Below are positions 5,598-6,991 of a DNA stretch of 6,991 nt, piece after piece. This stretch comes from Nitrospirota bacterium (GTDB taxonomy: Bacteria; Nitrospirota; Thermodesulfovibrionia; Thermodesulfovibrionales; JdFR-85): assembly GCA_003232715.1 (NCBI GenBank), contig QIJG01000104.1:1-6991 (forward strand). Direction: 5' to 3'. The position numbers and the translations under genes are program-made. The notes below the pieces were generated by a model. The model searched no databases. It was not told where the DNA came from and worked only from the letters and a program-made list of their open reading frames with translations. Numbering within the stretch: position 1 is the first letter of the stretch; every line of letters starts with the position of its first letter.

Positions 5598-6796
5598 GTA
5601 AATATCAATGCAAGGTTGACACTGATCAAGTGCTCCATCAGAACAGACGGTTCATCTCCCTGTCCCGGCTGGTGGAAGGAATCGTACACAAACCCCTCTT
5701 GCAGGGTAACAGGATTACCCCTCTTGTCAATGGCGATACTGCCTATCCGGCAATGATCAGGGCCATCGACGGGGCAGAGCATTCCGTCACCCTTTCTACA
5801 TACATTTTCGACAACGACAAGGCAGGCAGGCTGTTTCTCGACGCCCTTGCCCGCGCTGTAGGTCGCGGGGTGGATGTGCGGGTGATTATCGATGACGTGG
5901 GAGCACGATATTCATGGCCTTCGATGACACGTATGTTGCAACGTGCAGGCATTACTGTTGCACGCTTTCTCCCAACCTCTCTACCCTGGAGGATGCCGTA
6001 TATCAATCTCAGGAACCACCGCAAGATCCTCGTGGTAGATGGGAAAACAGGGTTTACGGGAGGTATGAATATACGGAAGGGGCATATGCTGATGGAGAAC
6101 CCCGGGTATCCTGTGCAGGACCTGCACTTTCATGTGGAGGGCCCTGTTGTTGCACATTTGCAGGAAAACTTTGCCGAAGACTGGGCCTTTTGTACAGGTG
6201 AGTCCATGCAGGGCGAACAGTGGTTTCCATGTATTGAACCAAAGGGCACTGTAGTAGCACGCGGCATTCCTGACGGACCTGATGAAGATTTCGAGAAGTT
6301 GCTCTGGACCGTCCATGGTGCGCTTGCCTGTGCAAGAAGGTCCGTGCGGATCGTGACCCCATACTTTATTCCTGATTCTACCCTGACTACATCGCTGAAT
6401 GTTGCTGCAATGCGCGGGGTAGATGTGCAAATTATCCTTCCGCAGGTAAATAACCTGCGGATAGTCAAGTGGGCATCCACTAACCTGCTCCTGGAGTGCC
6501 TGGAACATGGATGCCGTGTCTGGCTGACCGCACCTCCTTTTGATCATACGAAGCTGATGCTCGTAGATGATGTTTGGGTCTTGTTCGGTTCTGCAAACAT
6601 GGACACCAGGAGTTTTTTGCTAAACTTTGAGTTCAATGTGGAGTGTTATGATCACGGGTTGGCTGCTGAAATGAATTCACTCATAGATACAAAGCTGAAG
6701 GATGCTCATCGGGTAACTCTAAAAGAGATAAGGAACCGGAGGCTTCCGATTAAATTACGCGACGGGATCGCCTGGCTCTTCTCACCTTATCTGTGA
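5594..6796 (+). CDS. Cardiolipin synthase / phospholipase D family catalytic part, N-terminally truncated by a frameshift
   Basis: This frame encodes 400 residues with both HKD phospholipase D motifs intact. The first is NHRKILVVDGKTGFTGGMN (141-159; H142, K144, D149). The second is HTKLMLVDDVWVLFGSANMD (318-337; H318, K320, D325). Cardiolipin synthases join two phosphatidylglycerol molecules, or a phosphatidylglycerol and another phospholipid, at the inner membrane. The in-frame sequence upstream of the ATG (5489-5593) is clearly part of the same protein, giving a total of about 480 residues against 486 for E. coli ClsA. The true gene is therefore 5355-6796 with a frameshift. The ATG overlaps the stop of the upstream fragment as ATGA, so reinitiation could yield a soluble catalytic piece without its two membrane segments. 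No Shine-Dalgarno site is present. Arginine codons are mostly CGN, unlike ktrBA. Exact substrate is not certain. Confidence 0.8.
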   Translation: MSKYQCKVDTDQVLHQNRRFISLSRLVEGIVHKPLLQGNRITPLVNGDTAYPAMIRAIDGAEHSVTLSTYIFDNDKAGRLFLDALARAVGRGVDVRVIIDDVGARYSWPSMTRMLQRAGITVARFLPTSLPWRMPYINLRNHRKILVVDGKTGFTGGMNIRKGHMLMENPGYPVQDLHFHVEGPVVAHLQENFAEDWAFCTGESMQGEQWFPCIEPKGTVVARGIPDGPDEDFEKLLWTVHGALACARRSVRIVTPYFIPDSTLTTSLNVAAMRGVDVQIILPQVNNLRIVKWASTNLLLECLEHGCRVWLTAPPFDHTKLMLVDDVWVLFGSANMDTRSFLLNFEFNVECYDHGLAAEMNSLIDTKLKDAHRVTLKEIRNRRLPIKLRDGIAWLFSPYL

Positions 6797-6803
6797 AATG
6801 TAA

Positions 6804-6959
6804 CACTTTGGTCCATTATGGCAACTCCTCCAAGTGCTTCCGCCGCATGAAAGATATTACATTTGTGTTGTGGTAAGATACCTAAACGGCGAAGGCTTTA
6901 TAATAACAGCTTATATAACTGATAAAATCAAAGAAGGAGAAAGAATATGGAAAAAATAA
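6804..6959 (+). pseudogene. C-terminal remnant of a small, possibly toxin-like protein
   Basis: A frame open after a TAA at 6801-6803 reaches a TAA at 6957-6959 and ends with RYYICVVVRYLNGEG, then FIITAYITDKIKEGERIWKK. The alternating hydrophobic strands and the TAY-TDK-KxGE ending look like the C-terminal beta-sheet of small RelE/BECR-fold or DUF4258-type proteins, which I remember as upstream partners of DUF2283 proteins. Only about 50 codons exist and the only in-frame start candidate is a GTG at 6834, without a ribosome site. The N-terminal half seems lost, its place taken by the end of the cardiolipin synthase-like gene. It overlaps the next gene by 13 nt, as in many two-gene modules. 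Family assignment is tentative. Confidence 0.4.
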
Positions 6960-6991
6960 CAATTACATATGACAAGGTTGGAAATACGCTG
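6947..6991 (+). CDS. Start of a DUF2283-like small protein (partial, runs off the window)
   Basis: The ATG at 6947 follows AAGGAG (6934-6939) at a 7-nt spacing. Fifteen codons are present, MEKITITYDKVGNTL. The ITYDKxxNTL opening matches my memory of DUF2283 proteins, small beta-rich proteins that often lie next to DUF4258/toxin-like genes and may act as antitoxins. A perfect TATAAT at 6899-6904 could serve as its own -10, although no -35 is seen at normal spacing. With 15 residues the assignment rests on the opening motif alone. If the upstream partner is truly truncated, this is an orphan member of the pair. Confidence 0.5.
   Translation, partial: MEKITITYDKVGNTL

Noticed and set aside
6796..6864. 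AAATGTAA and TTACATTT as an inverted repeat flanking the remnant
   Set aside because: Eight A/T-rich bases separated by more than 50 nt can easily occur by chance, and there is no T-tract or target duplication.

Overview
The window looks like a chromosomal segment of a free-living Gram-negative-type bacterium of moderate GC content. The gene set (universal stress proteins, a TauE/SafE carrier, a KtrAB potassium uptake system, a cardiolipin synthase-like gene) would fit Nitrospirota or Desulfobacterota. That placement is only an impression from gene style; there is no rRNA or marker gene to prove it. All supported genes lie on the + strand.

Layout. Bases 3-167 are the 3' end of an unrecognised gene. 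Bases 168-564 hold no convincing gene but several structured elements: a terminator-like hairpin that faces the minus strand, a 15-bp tandem repeat, a bulged hairpin and a possible sigma-54-like promoter. Bases 565-2072 form a tight three-gene operon with strong Shine-Dalgarno sites: a UspA-like protein, a 66-residue protein of unknown function, and a TauE/SafE membrane protein. The first two genes share a nearly identical 25-residue helical module, which is the most distinctive feature of the window. Bases 2073-2372 contain a nested imperfect inverted repeat resembling a dispersed palindromic/MITE-type element. Next come a tandem-domain universal stress protein (2373-3251) and the ktrB-ktrA pair (3302-5316), whose genes overlap by 4 nt.

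Bases 5355-6796 carry a cardiolipin synthase/phospholipase D gene broken by a frameshift near base 5488. The frame change and the family spacing together suggest loss of about 10 nt. The two resulting reading frames overlap by ATGA, so a split product is conceivable. Arginine codon use in this gene differs clearly from ktrBA. The right edge holds the C-terminal remnant of a small protein overlapping the start of a DUF2283-like gene, an arrangement reminiscent of toxin-antitoxin pairs.

How the genes work together (inference): two stress-protein loci sit beside two transport systems, one for an anion or organosulfur compound and one for K+. A membrane phospholipid gene follows. The theme is envelope and osmotic or stress adaptation. 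The usp2 and ktrB genes appear to start from promoters placed so close to the ATG that their mRNAs would be leaderless or nearly so, unlike the usp1 operon.
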